Both the position numbers and the translations under genes were made by a program. Shown one piece after another: positions 16,815 through 26,240 of a DNA stretch of 47,020 nt (position 1 is the stretch's first letter; the number at the start of each line of letters is the position of its first letter). The notes below the pieces were generated by a model that saw only the letters and a list, made by a program, of their open reading frames with translations, did not search any database and had not been told where the DNA came from. The stretch comes from an uncultured Rhodospirillaceae bacterium. Lineage in GTDB: Bacteria > Pseudomonadota > Alphaproteobacteria > Rhodospirillales > UBA2165. Location: contig CAJWAR010000032.1 of NCBI GenBank assembly GCA_913020445.1, forward strand, positions 1 through 47,020, read 5' to 3'.

Positions 16815-17828
16815 ATGAGTGATGTATTAAAGAGTATTAAGTTGGCGGCGGCCCAGGTGGGTTCGGTTTTTTTGGACCGTGATGCAACGGTTGAAAAAGC
16901 CTGCCATATGATCCGCAAGGCCGGCGCCAATGGTGCCGATATCATCGGCTTTCCAGAAAATTTCATTCCCGCCCATCCATCCTGGTATATGTTCATGCCG
17001 GCGTCCGCCAAAGCGAGCTTGCTACTAGCTCGCCGGATGTTTCAGAACGCGGTCGAGATACCTGGTCCGGCAACGGACGCCTTATGTGCAGCTTGCCGCG
17101 AAGCCGGCATAACAGCGGTCATTGGGATGGTCGAAAAGCGGCCCAATACTACCGGTACCATGTACTCTACCCAGCTGTTCATCGGCTCCGATGGCAATAT
17201 TCTTGGCAAGCACCAGAAACTTGTCGTCACTTCGGGAGAGCGGCTTGTTCTTACCGGCGGCTTCGGCGATACATTGACGCCTTTCGCCACCGAGTTTGGC
17301 AATGTCAGCGGTCTGGTTTGCGGTGAAAATTCCAATCCCTTGGCAACCTATGCCATTTTGGCCAAAAATACCGTGGTCCATGTTGCCGCATGGCCATCTC
17401 ATTTCGGCGCTGGTCTCAAGATGATTGATTCGATTTCCGCTGCCAGTCGAGGTATCGCATACTCGTTGAGTGCCTTCGTCATCAATTCCACTGGCGTGAT
17501 CACCGACGAGGCAATCGAAACTTATGCCCAGACTGATGATGACCGCGCTTTCCTTGAAGCCGCCCGGCAACATGGTACTGCATCGATTGTTGGACCCACC
17601 GGAACTATGATTGCCGAGGCCAAGACCAGTGATGAGCAAATTGTCTATGCCGATGTGGATCTCAACGATGTGCTCATTCCGAAGCTATTCCATGATTTTT
17701 CGGGCCACTATAATCGGTTCGATATTTTCTCGGTCAGTATCAACCGCAACGCACCACCGCCCCTGAACGAGGTGAACGCTCCGATGCCTCCCTCCGAACC
17801 GTTGGAGCCAGCCGATAGCGGCGAATAA
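16815..17828 (+). CDS. Nitrilase (carbon-nitrogen hydrolase family)
   Basis: A 337-residue nitrilase-branch carbon-nitrogen hydrolase that converts a nitrile to the carboxylic acid and ammonia. The catalytic triad is complete: Glu48 (GFPENFIP), Lys135 (GKHQKLV) and Cys169 (LVCGENSNPLA), with the general-base-linked Glu142 region (SGERLV) present. GGAGG stands six bases before the ATG. Length and the CGEN motif match true nitrilases (aliphatic or arylacetonitrile types) rather than amidases. The gene is bracketed by duplicated 3' ends of OGT-like genes, so it may have arrived as a cassette or been trapped by a duplication. No nitrile hydratase or aldoxime dehydratase lies nearby. Substrate unknown. 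Confidence 0.94.
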   Translation: MSDVLKSIKLAAAQVGSVFLDRDATVEKACHMIRKAGANGADIIGFPENFIPAHPSWYMFMPASAKASLLLARRMFQNAVEIPGPATDALCAACREAGITAVIGMVEKRPNTTGTMYSTQLFIGSDGNILGKHQKLVVTSGERLVLTGGFGDTLTPFATEFGNVSGLVCGENSNPLATYAILAKNTVVHVAAWPSHFGAGLKMIDSISAASRGIAYSLSAFVINSTGVITDEAIETYAQTDDDRAFLEAARQHGTASIVGPTGTMIAEAKTSDEQIVYADVDLNDVLIPKLFHDFSGHYNRFDIFSVSINRNAPPPLNEVNAPMPPSEPLEPADSGE

Positions 17829-17874
17829 GTCTGGTAGGCCAGACTCAATAATCGAGTGCTGCACCGAGATAATC

Positions 17875-18061
17875 GAGTTTACCGATCTCGACGCCGGTAG
17901 ATTGCATCAATATTGCTATCGATATAGGCCGCAACAAGGAGCGGCGGCTAAAGATCGAACAGCGCATTCGTAGCGCACATAAACTGATATTCGATACAAG
18001 TTCCGCATTGCGAGAACATGAGAAATTTTTTCTTGAAGCAATGGCTGTGGCAGGTCATTAA
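17875..18061 (+). pseudogene. Decayed 3' end of a second OGT-like gene
   Basis: Translation from about 17913 gives IAIDIGRNK, then IEQRIRS, TSSALREHEKFFLEAMAVAGH and a stop, paralleling the final 50 residues of the OGT-like protein (IDIAVNLG, LEERIARS, TNSALREHERFFIEAMAVAGH). Further upstream, EFTDLDA matches EITDATA only after a frame change near 17907. No other part of the gene is visible, so this is a remnant of a diverged paralogue or of a partial duplication. The level of difference upstream of the repeat means it is not a very recent copy over its whole length. Confidence 0.85.
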
Positions 18062-18063
18062 TC
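18033..18063 (+). repeat. 31-bp direct repeat, copy 2
   Basis: Exact copy of 16713-16743, ending two bases past the stop codon of the decayed OGT-like fragment. The sequences diverge completely right after it. Confidence 0.93.
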
Positions 18064-18117
18064 TTCCGACATACGGCATTTATTGTCGCCAGATATCCTT
18101 TGAGGAATTTCTAGAAA

Positions 18118-19038
18118 TTGACTGAAAACGGACGCGGCTTAAAGATCGGAACGGGTCTCGCTTATTTAATGGCCACCGGCACGGTGTTGGGCTGGGCGAT
18201 CGGCATCGTTATCGGGCGTGGCATATACGAAGTTACTCCCCCAATTGGCGTTACTTTTTGGCGCTGGTTCATCGCTGCGCTCTGCCTGCTGCCGTGGGTT
18301 ATCCCGCAATGGAAAAAAGAAGGCCATCTGGTTTTTAAACTTTGGAAACCGATTTTTGCGATGGGTCTCTTTATGATCGGCTCCTCAACGCTCTCGATGG
18401 TATCGGTTAATTTCACTACGGCAACCAATGTTTCCCTGGTCAATGCGGGACAGCCACTGACAACCGCCCTCATTGCCTGGATTATTTTCAGAGATAAGCT
18501 AACGCTAATTCAAACACTTGGCATCATTGCTGGTGGTGTCGGCATTGTCGTGATGGTTTCACGCGCCGATTTTGCCATTCTCCAAGCCCTGGAATTCAAT
18601 CCTGGTGATCTCCTTATGTTCGTCGCCATTATCGGCTACGGCTCTTACGCCAACACGCTCCGCACCCTCCCGCATGAACTTGGCCTCACGGTTATGATGT
18701 TCGCCGTGACAATGGCCGGCTGCCTGGAAATTCTGCCGCTCTATATTTATGAAACGGTCACCTACATGCCAATGCCATTTGATTTGCTGACGGTCTTTTG
18801 GGTCGCGGCGCTGGCAATTGTTACGTCTTTGATCCCGGTTTATTTGTGGAACGCAGCTATCTCGGTGGTTGGCGTCAATCGCTCAGCGATTTTTGTTAAT
18901 CTAATTCCGGTTTTTGGCGCCGGTTTGGCGATCATTTTTTTAGGCGAGACTTTGCGTCTCTATCATGTCTTGGGTGCCGGCTTTATTTGCCTTGGTATTT
19001 TGATGGTCGTCTGGGGGCATCAGAAAAAACTCTCTTGA
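18118..19038 (+). CDS. DMT-family (EamA) transporter
   Basis: A 306-residue inner-membrane protein with ten predicted transmembrane segments in two EamA halves of about 150 residues each; SLVNAGQPLTTALIAWIIF in the first half and VNLIPVFGAGLAIIFLGE in the second are equivalent family motifs. These carriers export or import amino acids, nucleotide sugars or other small metabolites. The start is TTG at 18118, with TGAGGA about eleven bases upstream. It is convergent with the TPR-GT9 gene and their coding ends overlap by 19 bases. Its substrate is not evident. Confidence 0.9.
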   Translation: MTENGRGLKIGTGLAYLMATGTVLGWAIGIVIGRGIYEVTPPIGVTFWRWFIAALCLLPWVIPQWKKEGHLVFKLWKPIFAMGLFMIGSSTLSMVSVNFTTATNVSLVNAGQPLTTALIAWIIFRDKLTLIQTLGIIAGGVGIVVMVSRADFAILQALEFNPGDLLMFVAIIGYGSYANTLRTLPHELGLTVMMFAVTMAGCLEILPLYIYETVTYMPMPFDLLTVFWVAALAIVTSLIPVYLWNAAISVVGVNRSAIFVNLIPVFGAGLAIIFLGETLRLYHVLGAGFICLGILMVVWGHQKKLS

Positions 19039-20996
19039 GCCAACGCTTCTATCACTTGATCAACCACACTTGGCCAGTCATTGGCGGCGGCTTGACGAAA
19101 AATCCGCATGCCCGGATACCACGGGCTATCGGCACGGCCTAACAGCCAGCGCCAATCCGGCGTTTTCGGCAGCATTAACCACACTGGCCTGCCAAGCGCC
19201 CCCGCCAGATGCGGAATGGCCGTGTCGCTGGTAATCACGAGATCAAGACTGGTCATAATGGCCGCACTATCGATGAAGGCTGCATTGCGATCTAAATCAT
19301 CACCCCAATCGATTAAATTTCCTGCCGTACCGGCCAACTGCTCCCGGCCAAGGTCTTTTTGCAGGCTGACAAATTGATAGTTCGGCAGGGTCAACAGAGG
19401 ATCAAGGCTGCCAATCGGGATGGAACGTTGATGATCGGCTTCGTAGTTCGGATTGCCTTGCCAGGCGATGCCGATGCGCGGTTTTTCTACCTCGCCCAGC
19501 TTTTCGACCCAATGAGCCGCCAAATCGGGCTCAGCCGAAAGATAGGCCTCGTTCCTAGCTATGTCAGGCTGTTGCAACAAATGAGGCAGGCTCATCAACG
19601 GCGCATTAAAATCTGCATCCGGCGGCGTTTCGCTTTCACTTACAATTACGCATTCTGATACATAGCTTTGGAACAGGCGAACCAGCGGATCCGGACACAT
19701 CAACGTCACTTGCCCTGCCTGCCCGACCACCGGGTTTACGTAGCGAATAAATTGTATCGTATCGCCGAGCCCCTGCTCGCACCATAACAATAGATGTTTG
19801 CCACCAAGCACCTCCCCCTGCCACTCAGCTCCCGGCAAAGAATTTCGTTTCGTCAACAGGCTGGGTGTTTGCAGCCGATGTTCAAATTCCCGCCAGCCCT
19901 CTTCGAACTGCCCATCCAGCAGCAGCGCCTGGGCTAAATTAGAATGCAGCTGTTCGCTTTTCGGATCGATTTTCAAGGCGTCGCGGTAGGTTGAAATGGC
20001 GGCGGCCAATTGACCGGCGTGCTTCAGCGTCAGCGCCTTATTACCGAGCAAAGCCTTATCATCCGGCGATAGCGCCAGTGCCGTATCGAAATCAGCCAAA
20101 GCTTCGTCAAATTGGCCCATGTCGCGGCGCACATTGGCCCGCCCGCCGAGGGCCAGCGATAAATTATCCTCGGCATCAATCAGCTGATTTAACAGCGCCA
20201 GCGCCGTTTCGTAGTTTTTTTGTTTCTGCCGGCAAATCGCCAAATGATAGGCCGCTGATCCGTTGTCAGGCGCTAATTCGCGGTTCTTCAGATAACATTC
20301 GGCCGCCGCCTCATAATCATGTTCAGCTAAATAAACGTTACCCAAATTGTAGTGCGCATCGGCATAGTCAGCTTCAACGGCCAATGCCGCTTGAAAGGCC
20401 CGTTTGGCCTCTTCAAATTGGTTCAGCTCGGTTAAAGTAATGCCGAGATTATTCTGTACTGCTGCATCTTTTGGATCTGAGGTGACAATTGCTTGAAGTA
20501 TTTTTAAAGCATCTTCTGAGCGCCCGTCTTTTCTTAAAGAAATACTTAAATTATTGCGCGCCTCGGTGCTGCCTGGATTTTGCTCAAGTACTTTTTCAAA
20601 GGCCAGTATCGCCGCCGCCGGATTATCCCGCAGCAATTCGGTTTCACCCAAATTATACCAGCTATCGGTTCGTAAAGGTGCAGCTTCGGCAGCGTGGCGA
20701 AAGGCCCGGGCCGCTTGATCTAATTGGCCGAGCGCCTGCAAGGCAACGCCGTAATTATGCAAAATGGCGCTATCCGGCCCACCGAGCGCCAAGGCGCTTT
20801 CAAAAAAACCAACCGCCTGCTCATTAAGCCCGGCATCGCTCATCACAACTGCCAATAAATGCAACGCGGCTAAATCTTGCGGCTTACTTTTAAGGATCGC
20901 CCGGCAGATTTCCGCGGCACCATTCAGATCGCCCGAATTGTGAGCCTCGACAGCTTGTTCAATTGTTTGCACGAGTGATGAACTTTTTGATGTCAT
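19020..20996 (-). CDS. TPR protein with GT9 (heptosyltransferase-like) domain
   Basis: A 658-residue protein. About the first 370 residues are tandem TPR units of 34 residues (for example AVQNNLGITLTELNQFEEA, ADAHYNLGNVYLAEHDYEAA). The C-terminal part has the fold of glycosyltransferase family 9: HLLLWCEQGLGDTIQFIRYV, PRIGIAWQGNPNYEADHQRS, SLQKDLG, VITSDTAIPHLAGALGRPVW and the ending RADSPWYPGMRIFRQ. Proteins of this layout are common in alphaproteobacteria; they are thought to act on surface glycans or flagellin, but no substrate is proven to my knowledge. It follows the M23 peptidase gene by six bases on the same strand, so they form one transcript. Confidence 0.88.
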   Translation of the reverse strand: MTSKSSSLVQTIEQAVEAHNSGDLNGAAEICRAILKSKPQDLAALHLLAVVMSDAGLNEQAVGFFESALALGGPDSAILHNYGVALQALGQLDQAARAFRHAAEAAPLRTDSWYNLGETELLRDNPAAAILAFEKVLEQNPGSTEARNNLSISLRKDGRSEDALKILQAIVTSDPKDAAVQNNLGITLTELNQFEEAKRAFQAALAVEADYADAHYNLGNVYLAEHDYEAAAECYLKNRELAPDNGSAAYHLAICRQKQKNYETALALLNQLIDAEDNLSLALGGRANVRRDMGQFDEALADFDTALALSPDDKALLGNKALTLKHAGQLAAAISTYRDALKIDPKSEQLHSNLAQALLLDGQFEEGWREFEHRLQTPSLLTKRNSLPGAEWQGEVLGGKHLLLWCEQGLGDTIQFIRYVNPVVGQAGQVTLMCPDPLVRLFQSYVSECVIVSESETPPDADFNAPLMSLPHLLQQPDIARNEAYLSAEPDLAAHWVEKLGEVEKPRIGIAWQGNPNYEADHQRSIPIGSLDPLLTLPNYQFVSLQKDLGREQLAGTAGNLIDWGDDLDRNAAFIDSAAIMTSLDLVITSDTAIPHLAGALGRPVWLMLPKTPDWRWLLGRADSPWYPGMRIFRQAAANDWPSVVDQVIEALAQESFF

Positions 20997-21002
20997 CTGG
21001 GA

Positions 21003-22184
21003 CTATTTGATCGAAATGCGCCGCCGCGCCTGAAACGTTTGGGCGCCGATAATGCGTTCGCGCGTGAGCGTTATCTCACCGCGATAATTGCCCACCGGCC
21101 AGGCGCCTTTGCTGGTGACGTCCAAAATCTGAATACCTCTCGCCTCGGCTTTTTTAATCGTATTTTTGGCTGCCCCGATTTCCTTGCCATCGGGTCCGAG
21201 CAAGCGCAAAACTACTTCATCACCAATCTTGGTGTTGCGAATGGCAAACCATAAGAATAATTTCAACGAGCTTTTAAATAACGTACTTTTTTTGTAAAGC
21301 CCGCGGTGGATGCCGTCAGCGAGCGGCCGTTGATCATTAAAACCACCGTTGTAAATCACCGAATTTTGATAAGAAAGCATGGCGGCCGTGGTTTCGTCCC
21401 ACAATGGATCTTCACCCGCACCGCATTGTTCGCTGCGTTTGGTGCCAATAAAAGGATCGACAATTTGCTTTCCTTTGCTGACTTGAAAATGCAAATGCGG
21501 AAATTCGGTTTTTCCAGATAATCCAACAAAGCCGATGGCCTTGCCCGCTTCAACGCGGTCACCTTTTTTGACAATAATACTGCTCTTTTTCATATGGCAG
21601 TATTGGGTAAACCAATTGCCGCCATGAGATATCCGCACGCCGTTACCACACTCGCGGCGCTTAAATATCTCGGGCGCAACTTTCTTGAAATTAACATCCG
21701 GCATGCCATCCCGGACACCGACGACCTGCCCGGGAGCAGCGACGAATACCGGCACCCCGGTCTTCATCGCCGCCAAATCTCGGACCGCAAAATCAACGCC
21801 TTTATGTTTGTCATAAGTAAGATTGCCGCAGGTATAATCCTCGTGTTGATCGGCAGCACCATTGGCATCGACATAATTGAAAATCCAGCAATCAACACCT
21901 GGCGTGCAGCCGAGTGGCAATTGAAATTTTGGCGGCGCTCCTGAACTGAGGGCAGCCTCAATCTCCTGCTTTCTTTTGATGTTTTCAAATTCGCCGAGCA
22001 TACGGGCGACTTCTTTGGCGGTTTCTTTTTCGTTGGCGCTGACCTCGCCGAGGCGTTTTTCCAAATCAGCAAGATCTTTCTTGGCAGCCTGCTGGTCTAA
22101 ATAGACCCGACCGGAGAATGCCGCCAAAGCAAAGATGAGAATAACAAGAACGGCACCAAAAATTTTACTGCTTATATTCATCAA
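21003..22184 (-). CDS. M23 family (LytM-type) metallopeptidase
   Basis: A 393-residue envelope protein: an N-terminal membrane anchor (residues 8-24), a coiled-coil-like segment rich in Lys and Glu (30-80), then an M23 domain with zinc ligands His127 and Asp131 (HKGVDFA) and His232 with the assisting His230 (FPHLHFQV); His197 (QYCHM) completes the active site. M23 enzymes cut peptidoglycan cross-links. Four cysteines in the domain (GCTPGVDC, YTCG, RECG) suggest disulfides in the periplasm. The C-terminal 110 residues form an extra beta-rich domain absent from minimal LytM enzymes. It is transcribed ahead of the TPR-GT9 gene. ATG at 22184 or the adjacent ATG at 22181 could be used. Confidence 0.93.
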   Translation of the reverse strand: MMNISSKIFGAVLVILIFALAAFSGRVYLDQQAAKKDLADLEKRLGEVSANEKETAKEVARMLGEFENIKRKQEIEAALSSGAPPKFQLPLGCTPGVDCWIFNYVDANGAADQHEDYTCGNLTYDKHKGVDFAVRDLAAMKTGVPVFVAAPGQVVGVRDGMPDVNFKKVAPEIFKRRECGNGVRISHGGNWFTQYCHMKKSSIIVKKGDRVEAGKAIGFVGLSGKTEFPHLHFQVSKGKQIVDPFIGTKRSEQCGAGEDPLWDETTAAMLSYQNSVIYNGGFNDQRPLADGIHRGLYKKSTLFKSSLKLFLWFAIRNTKIGDEVVLRLLGPDGKEIGAAKNTIKKAEARGIQILDVTSKGAWPVGNYRGEITLTRERIIGAQTFQARRRISIK

Positions 22185-22414
22185 TCAATTTTCGTTTTGC
22201 CAACATGTCAGTGTAAAAAATCCAGCGCCAAAGGCCGCGCCCAAGAGTCACGCCAGGAATGATAAATGTTCAATATTATAAACAGGTTAACGACGATAGG
22301 CCTACTTGACAATATTCGACAGGCCGGCTTGGAAATCTCGCTTAAGGATATTCCTTGGATTATCGCTAATTTGTACTTGACCCATAAGGGTTGCGCTGAC
22401 AATTTCCTCGCCGC
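22185..22414. promoter_or_regulatory. Divergent region between M23 peptidase and ribF genes
   Basis: A perfect -10 hexamer, TATAAT, occurs on the minus strand at 22280-22275, about 90 bases before the peptidase start, but no good -35 stands at the right distance. On the plus strand TTGACA (22306-22311) could serve ribF, with only a weak -10 downstream. No additional gene is supported here. Confidence 0.35.
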
Positions 22415-23362
22415 ATGCGCATTTACCGACATTACGATGACCTGCCGGAAGATCACCGCCGTGGCGCTATCGCCATCGGTAACTTTGACGGCGTTCACCG
22501 GGGTCACCGCGAAGTGATCAACCAAGCGGGCAAATACTCTCACGAACAAGGGGTGCCGTGGGGAGTTTTGACCTTCGAGCCCCATCCGCGCATGGTTTTT
22601 AACAAAGTTGAGCCGCCGTTCCGGATAACGCCGTTTCACACCAAGGCCCGTCATATCGAAGATATGGGGGTCGAGTTCCTGGTCGTGCTTCATTTTGATG
22701 CGGAGCTGGCAAAGATTACGGCGGCGGATTTTGTAGAGCAGGTGCTGGTCGGCGGGTTCGATGCCTCTTATGTCGTTTCCGGCTTTAATTTCTCATTTGG
22801 CCACAAAGGCGCCGGCAATACGGCGTTGTTGCGCGAAATGGGCGACCAGCTTGGCTTTATCACCAATGGGATTGAAGAGGTCCTGGACGACGAAGGCGAG
22901 ATTATTTCGTCAACCCGAATCCGCCAATATTTGGCCGATGCCAAACCCAATTTGGCGGCCGGATTACTGGGGCGCTGGTTTGAAATTGAAGGCCGGGTTA
23001 GCGAAGGCGATCGACGTGGCCGGACAATCGGATTTCCCACTGCCAACATCGAACTGGATACAAATGCCAGGCCCGCAATTGGCGTTTATGCCATCCGGGC
23101 TGGAATAGATCGGGGACCGGATACGGTTTGGCATGACGGCGTCGCAAATTTGGGCTATAGACCCACCTTTGATGGCAAAAATTGCGTCCTTGAAGCTCAT
23201 TTGTTTAACTTTGACCAAGATATTTACGGTGCCCATTTGCGCGTCGCCTTGCTAAAATTTATCAGGCCGGAACAGAAATTTGACGGCGTTGATGAGCTGA
23301 AGGCGCAAATTAAGAAAGATTGCTCTGAAGCTGAAATCATTCTAGCTGAAGAGCATATGTAG
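22415..23362 (+). CDS. ribF: Bifunctional riboflavin kinase / FAD synthetase
   Basis: A 315-residue enzyme that phosphorylates riboflavin to FMN and adenylates it to FAD. The N-terminal adenylyltransferase half has the nucleotidyltransferase motif AIGNFDGVHRGH (residues 20-31) and the later STRIRQYL (matching the S-S-T-x-I-R motif); the C-terminal kinase half has GRTIGFPTANIEL and GVYAIRAG, then VLEAHLFNFDQDIYG. Length is normal. No strong ribosome binding site precedes the ATG at 22415. It is followed eleven bases later by ileS; ribF-ileS-lspA is a common bacterial order. Confidence 0.97.
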   Translation: MRIYRHYDDLPEDHRRGAIAIGNFDGVHRGHREVINQAGKYSHEQGVPWGVLTFEPHPRMVFNKVEPPFRITPFHTKARHIEDMGVEFLVVLHFDAELAKITAADFVEQVLVGGFDASYVVSGFNFSFGHKGAGNTALLREMGDQLGFITNGIEEVLDDEGEIISSTRIRQYLADAKPNLAAGLLGRWFEIEGRVSEGDRRGRTIGFPTANIELDTNARPAIGVYAIRAGIDRGPDTVWHDGVANLGYRPTFDGKNCVLEAHLFNFDQDIYGAHLRVALLKFIRPEQKFDGVDELKAQIKKDCSEAEIILAEEHM

Positions 23363-23373
23363 AGAGAATTGAA

Positions 23374-26208
23374 ATGAGTGTTGATTATAAAAACACCGTA
23401 TATTTACCCAAAACCGACTTTCCGATGAAAGCCGGATTAAGCAAACGCGAACCGGAATTGCTGGAGCGCTGGGACCGGCTCGATCTTTATCAGCGGCTGA
23501 GAGAAGACGCTAAAGGACGTGAGAAATTCATCCTCCACGATGGCCCGCCTTACGCTAATGGCAATCTCCATATTGGCCACGCGCTCAATAAAATTCTCAA
23601 AGACGTCATTGTGCGTTCGCAACAGATGCTCGGTAAGGATTCCAATTATGTACCGGGATGGGATTGCCACGGTCTGCCGATCGAATGGAAGATCGAGGAA
23701 AAATACCGCAAAAAAGGCGACAATAAAGACGACGTGCCGATTGTCGAATTTCGTCAGGAATGCCGCGATTTCGCCGAGCATTGGATTGATATTCAACGTG
23801 ATGAATTTAAACGCCTCGGCATTGAGGGCGATTGGGACAACCCCTACACCACCATGACCTATGCAGCCGAAGCGCAGATTGTGCGCGAACTGGGCAAATT
23901 TCTCATGAATGGCAGCCTTTATCGGGGCGCCAAGCCGGTGATGTGGTCTGTGGTCGAAAAAACTGCCCTCGCCGAAGCTGAGATCGAGTATCACGACCAT
24001 ACTTCAAATACGATTTTTGTCCGCTTTCCCGTCACCGAGGCCTCAAAATCCGAAACCGCAAAAGGCGCGGATGTTGTTATCTGGACAACGACGCCCTGGA
24101 CCATCCCCGGCAACCGGGCGATCGCTTTCAGCGCCGATGACAGCTATGTCCGCTTAAAAATCACCGAAGTTAGCGACGAAGCGCAGGAAAAATGGCAAAC
24201 CAAAGCGGGCGATGAAATAATCATTGCCGAAGCGCTGATCGGCCAAGTGGTTGAAACAACTGGCATCACCGCGCACGAAATCGCCGCTACCTTCAAAGGC
24301 AGCGATCTCGCCGGCACCATCTGCCAGCATCCGTTCAACGGCCAAGGCTATGATTTTGAGGTGCCATTGCTGGCGGCTGATTTTGTTGAGATGGATACCG
24401 GCTCCGGCTTTGTCCATATTGCGCCCGGGCATGGTGCTGATGACTGGGAGTTAGGGATCGCCAATGGCATTGCCGTGCCGGATACGGTCGGCGGTGACGG
24501 CCTTTACTTCGAGCATGTGCCGCTGTTTGCCGGCGTCCATGTCTTCAAAGCCGATGATGTCGTTATTGAGGCGATGAAAGAAGCGAACGCGCTTTTAGCC
24601 AACGGTAAGATCAATCACTCCTATCCGCATTCGTGGCGTTCCAAGGCACCGCTGATTTTCCGCAACACGCCGCAGTGGTTCATCAGTATGGATAGCGATA
24701 ATCTACGCGATAAAGCGTTGCGCGCGATTAAAGACACAGCCTTTTATCCGGCTTCCGGCCGCAACCGTCTGCACGGTATGATCGCTGAGCGGCCCGATTG
24801 GTGTGTATCCCGCCAGCGCGCCTGGGGCGTACCCATCACGGTCTTTGTCCATAAAGAAAGTGGTGAGGTACTGCGCGATCAGGCAGTGTTGGACCGCATT
24901 GTTGAAGCTGTTGAAGCCGAAGGGGCTGATGCCTGGTTCGCTTCAGATGCGGCGCGGTTCTTGAGCGATTCCTACAATCCGGATGAGTACGAAAAAATCG
25001 ACGATATTCTCGATGTCTGGTTCGATTCCGGCTCGACCCATTCCTTCGTGCTGGAGCAGCGCGACGATCTGCAATGGCCGGCCTCGCTTTATCTCGAAGG
25101 TACCGACCAACACCGCGGCTGGTTCCATTCGTCACTGCTTGAAAGTTGCGGCACCCGCGGCCGGGCGCCTTATGAGGCGGTTTTAACCCATGGCTTTGTG
25201 ATGGCGGAAGACGGGCAAAAAATGTCGAAATCGCTCGGCAACATCACGGCGCCGCAGGAAGTCGTTGAACAACACGGTGCTGATATTCTCCGCCTTTGGG
25301 TGGTTGGTTCGGATTACTCGGATGACCTCAGGATTGGCAAGGAAATCGTCAAACACCATTCGGATATTTACCGGCGCTTGCGCAATACGTTGCGCTTTTT
25401 GCTCGGCAATCTGAACGGCTTCGACGATGCCGAAAAACTGCCGGTCAATGAAATGCCGGAGCTTGATCGCTGGGTGCTGCACCGGATTTACGAACTGGAT
25501 GCGATGATCAGACAAGCTTGCGAGAAATTTGAATTTCACTCGCTGTTTACCGAATTGCACACTTTCTGTGCGGTTGATTTATCGGCCTTTTATCTCGATA
25601 TCCGCAAAGACGCGCTCTATTGCGATAGCGCCGACGCGATAGCGCGCCGGGCAGCGCGGACAGTATTAGATCAGTTGTTTAATTGCCTGACCGCCTGGTT
25701 TGCACCGTTTATTTGCTTTACCGCCGAAGAAGCCTGGCTGGCGCGTTTCCCCGACGACAATGACAGCGTCCATTTGCGTTTATTCCCGGACATTCCCAAA
25801 ACCTGGAAAAATGACGAGCTGGCGACAAAATGGGAGAAAATTCGTGATCTCCGCCGCGTCGTCACCGGCGCGCTGGAAATCGAGCGGGCCGAGAAACGCA
25901 TTGGCTCATCGCTGCAGGCGAACCCCGCCATTTTTGCCACCGCTGATTTCATCGCCGCACTGGACGGGTTGGATTTAGCCGAAATTGCCATCACCTCAGA
26001 CGCTCAGCTTACCGAAGGCGACGTGCCGGACGACGCTTTCTCGGTCGACGATGTCCCCGGTGTCGGTGTCCAGCCAAATTTGGCCGAAGGTGAAAAATGC
26101 GTGCGCTGTTACAAAGTTTTGCCGGAAGTTGGCACAATTTCAGGCCATGAAGAGGTTTGCGGACGCTGTGCCGATGCCGCGGATAGTTTTCCGGTAGCAG
26201 CGGAATAA
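23374..26208 (+). CDS. ileS: Isoleucyl-tRNA synthetase
   Basis: A 944-residue class I synthetase that charges tRNA-Ile. The HIGH-type motif is GNLHIGHALNK (residues 63-73), KMSKS is intact near residue 615 (GQKMSKSLGN), and the CP1 editing domain lies between them (WTTTPWTIPGNRAI). The C-terminus carries a zinc finger of the bacterial type, CVRCYKVLP and EVCGRCADA. Length and layout are those of the eubacterial housekeeping form. GAGAG precedes the ATG. It forms a run with ribF and lspA. Confidence 0.99.
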   Translation: MSVDYKNTVYLPKTDFPMKAGLSKREPELLERWDRLDLYQRLREDAKGREKFILHDGPPYANGNLHIGHALNKILKDVIVRSQQMLGKDSNYVPGWDCHGLPIEWKIEEKYRKKGDNKDDVPIVEFRQECRDFAEHWIDIQRDEFKRLGIEGDWDNPYTTMTYAAEAQIVRELGKFLMNGSLYRGAKPVMWSVVEKTALAEAEIEYHDHTSNTIFVRFPVTEASKSETAKGADVVIWTTTPWTIPGNRAIAFSADDSYVRLKITEVSDEAQEKWQTKAGDEIIIAEALIGQVVETTGITAHEIAATFKGSDLAGTICQHPFNGQGYDFEVPLLAADFVEMDTGSGFVHIAPGHGADDWELGIANGIAVPDTVGGDGLYFEHVPLFAGVHVFKADDVVIEAMKEANALLANGKINHSYPHSWRSKAPLIFRNTPQWFISMDSDNLRDKALRAIKDTAFYPASGRNRLHGMIAERPDWCVSRQRAWGVPITVFVHKESGEVLRDQAVLDRIVEAVEAEGADAWFASDAARFLSDSYNPDEYEKIDDILDVWFDSGSTHSFVLEQRDDLQWPASLYLEGTDQHRGWFHSSLLESCGTRGRAPYEAVLTHGFVMAEDGQKMSKSLGNITAPQEVVEQHGADILRLWVVGSDYSDDLRIGKEIVKHHSDIYRRLRNTLRFLLGNLNGFDDAEKLPVNEMPELDRWVLHRIYELDAMIRQACEKFEFHSLFTELHTFCAVDLSAFYLDIRKDALYCDSADAIARRAARTVLDQLFNCLTAWFAPFICFTAEEAWLARFPDDNDSVHLRLFPDIPKTWKNDELATKWEKIRDLRRVVTGALEIERAEKRIGSSLQANPAIFATADFIAALDGLDLAEIAITSDAQLTEGDVPDDAFSVDDVPGVGVQPNLAEGEKCVRCYKVLPEVGTISGHEEVCGRCADAADSFPVAAE

Positions 26209-26240
26209 GGACGGATAATGTTGATTGGGAGTGCTTAGGA

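Noticed and set aside
22208-22693. Minus-strand open frame of 161 codons overlapping the ribF start
   Set aside because: It covers the certain RibF N-terminus and has no homology; treated as a mirror of ribF.
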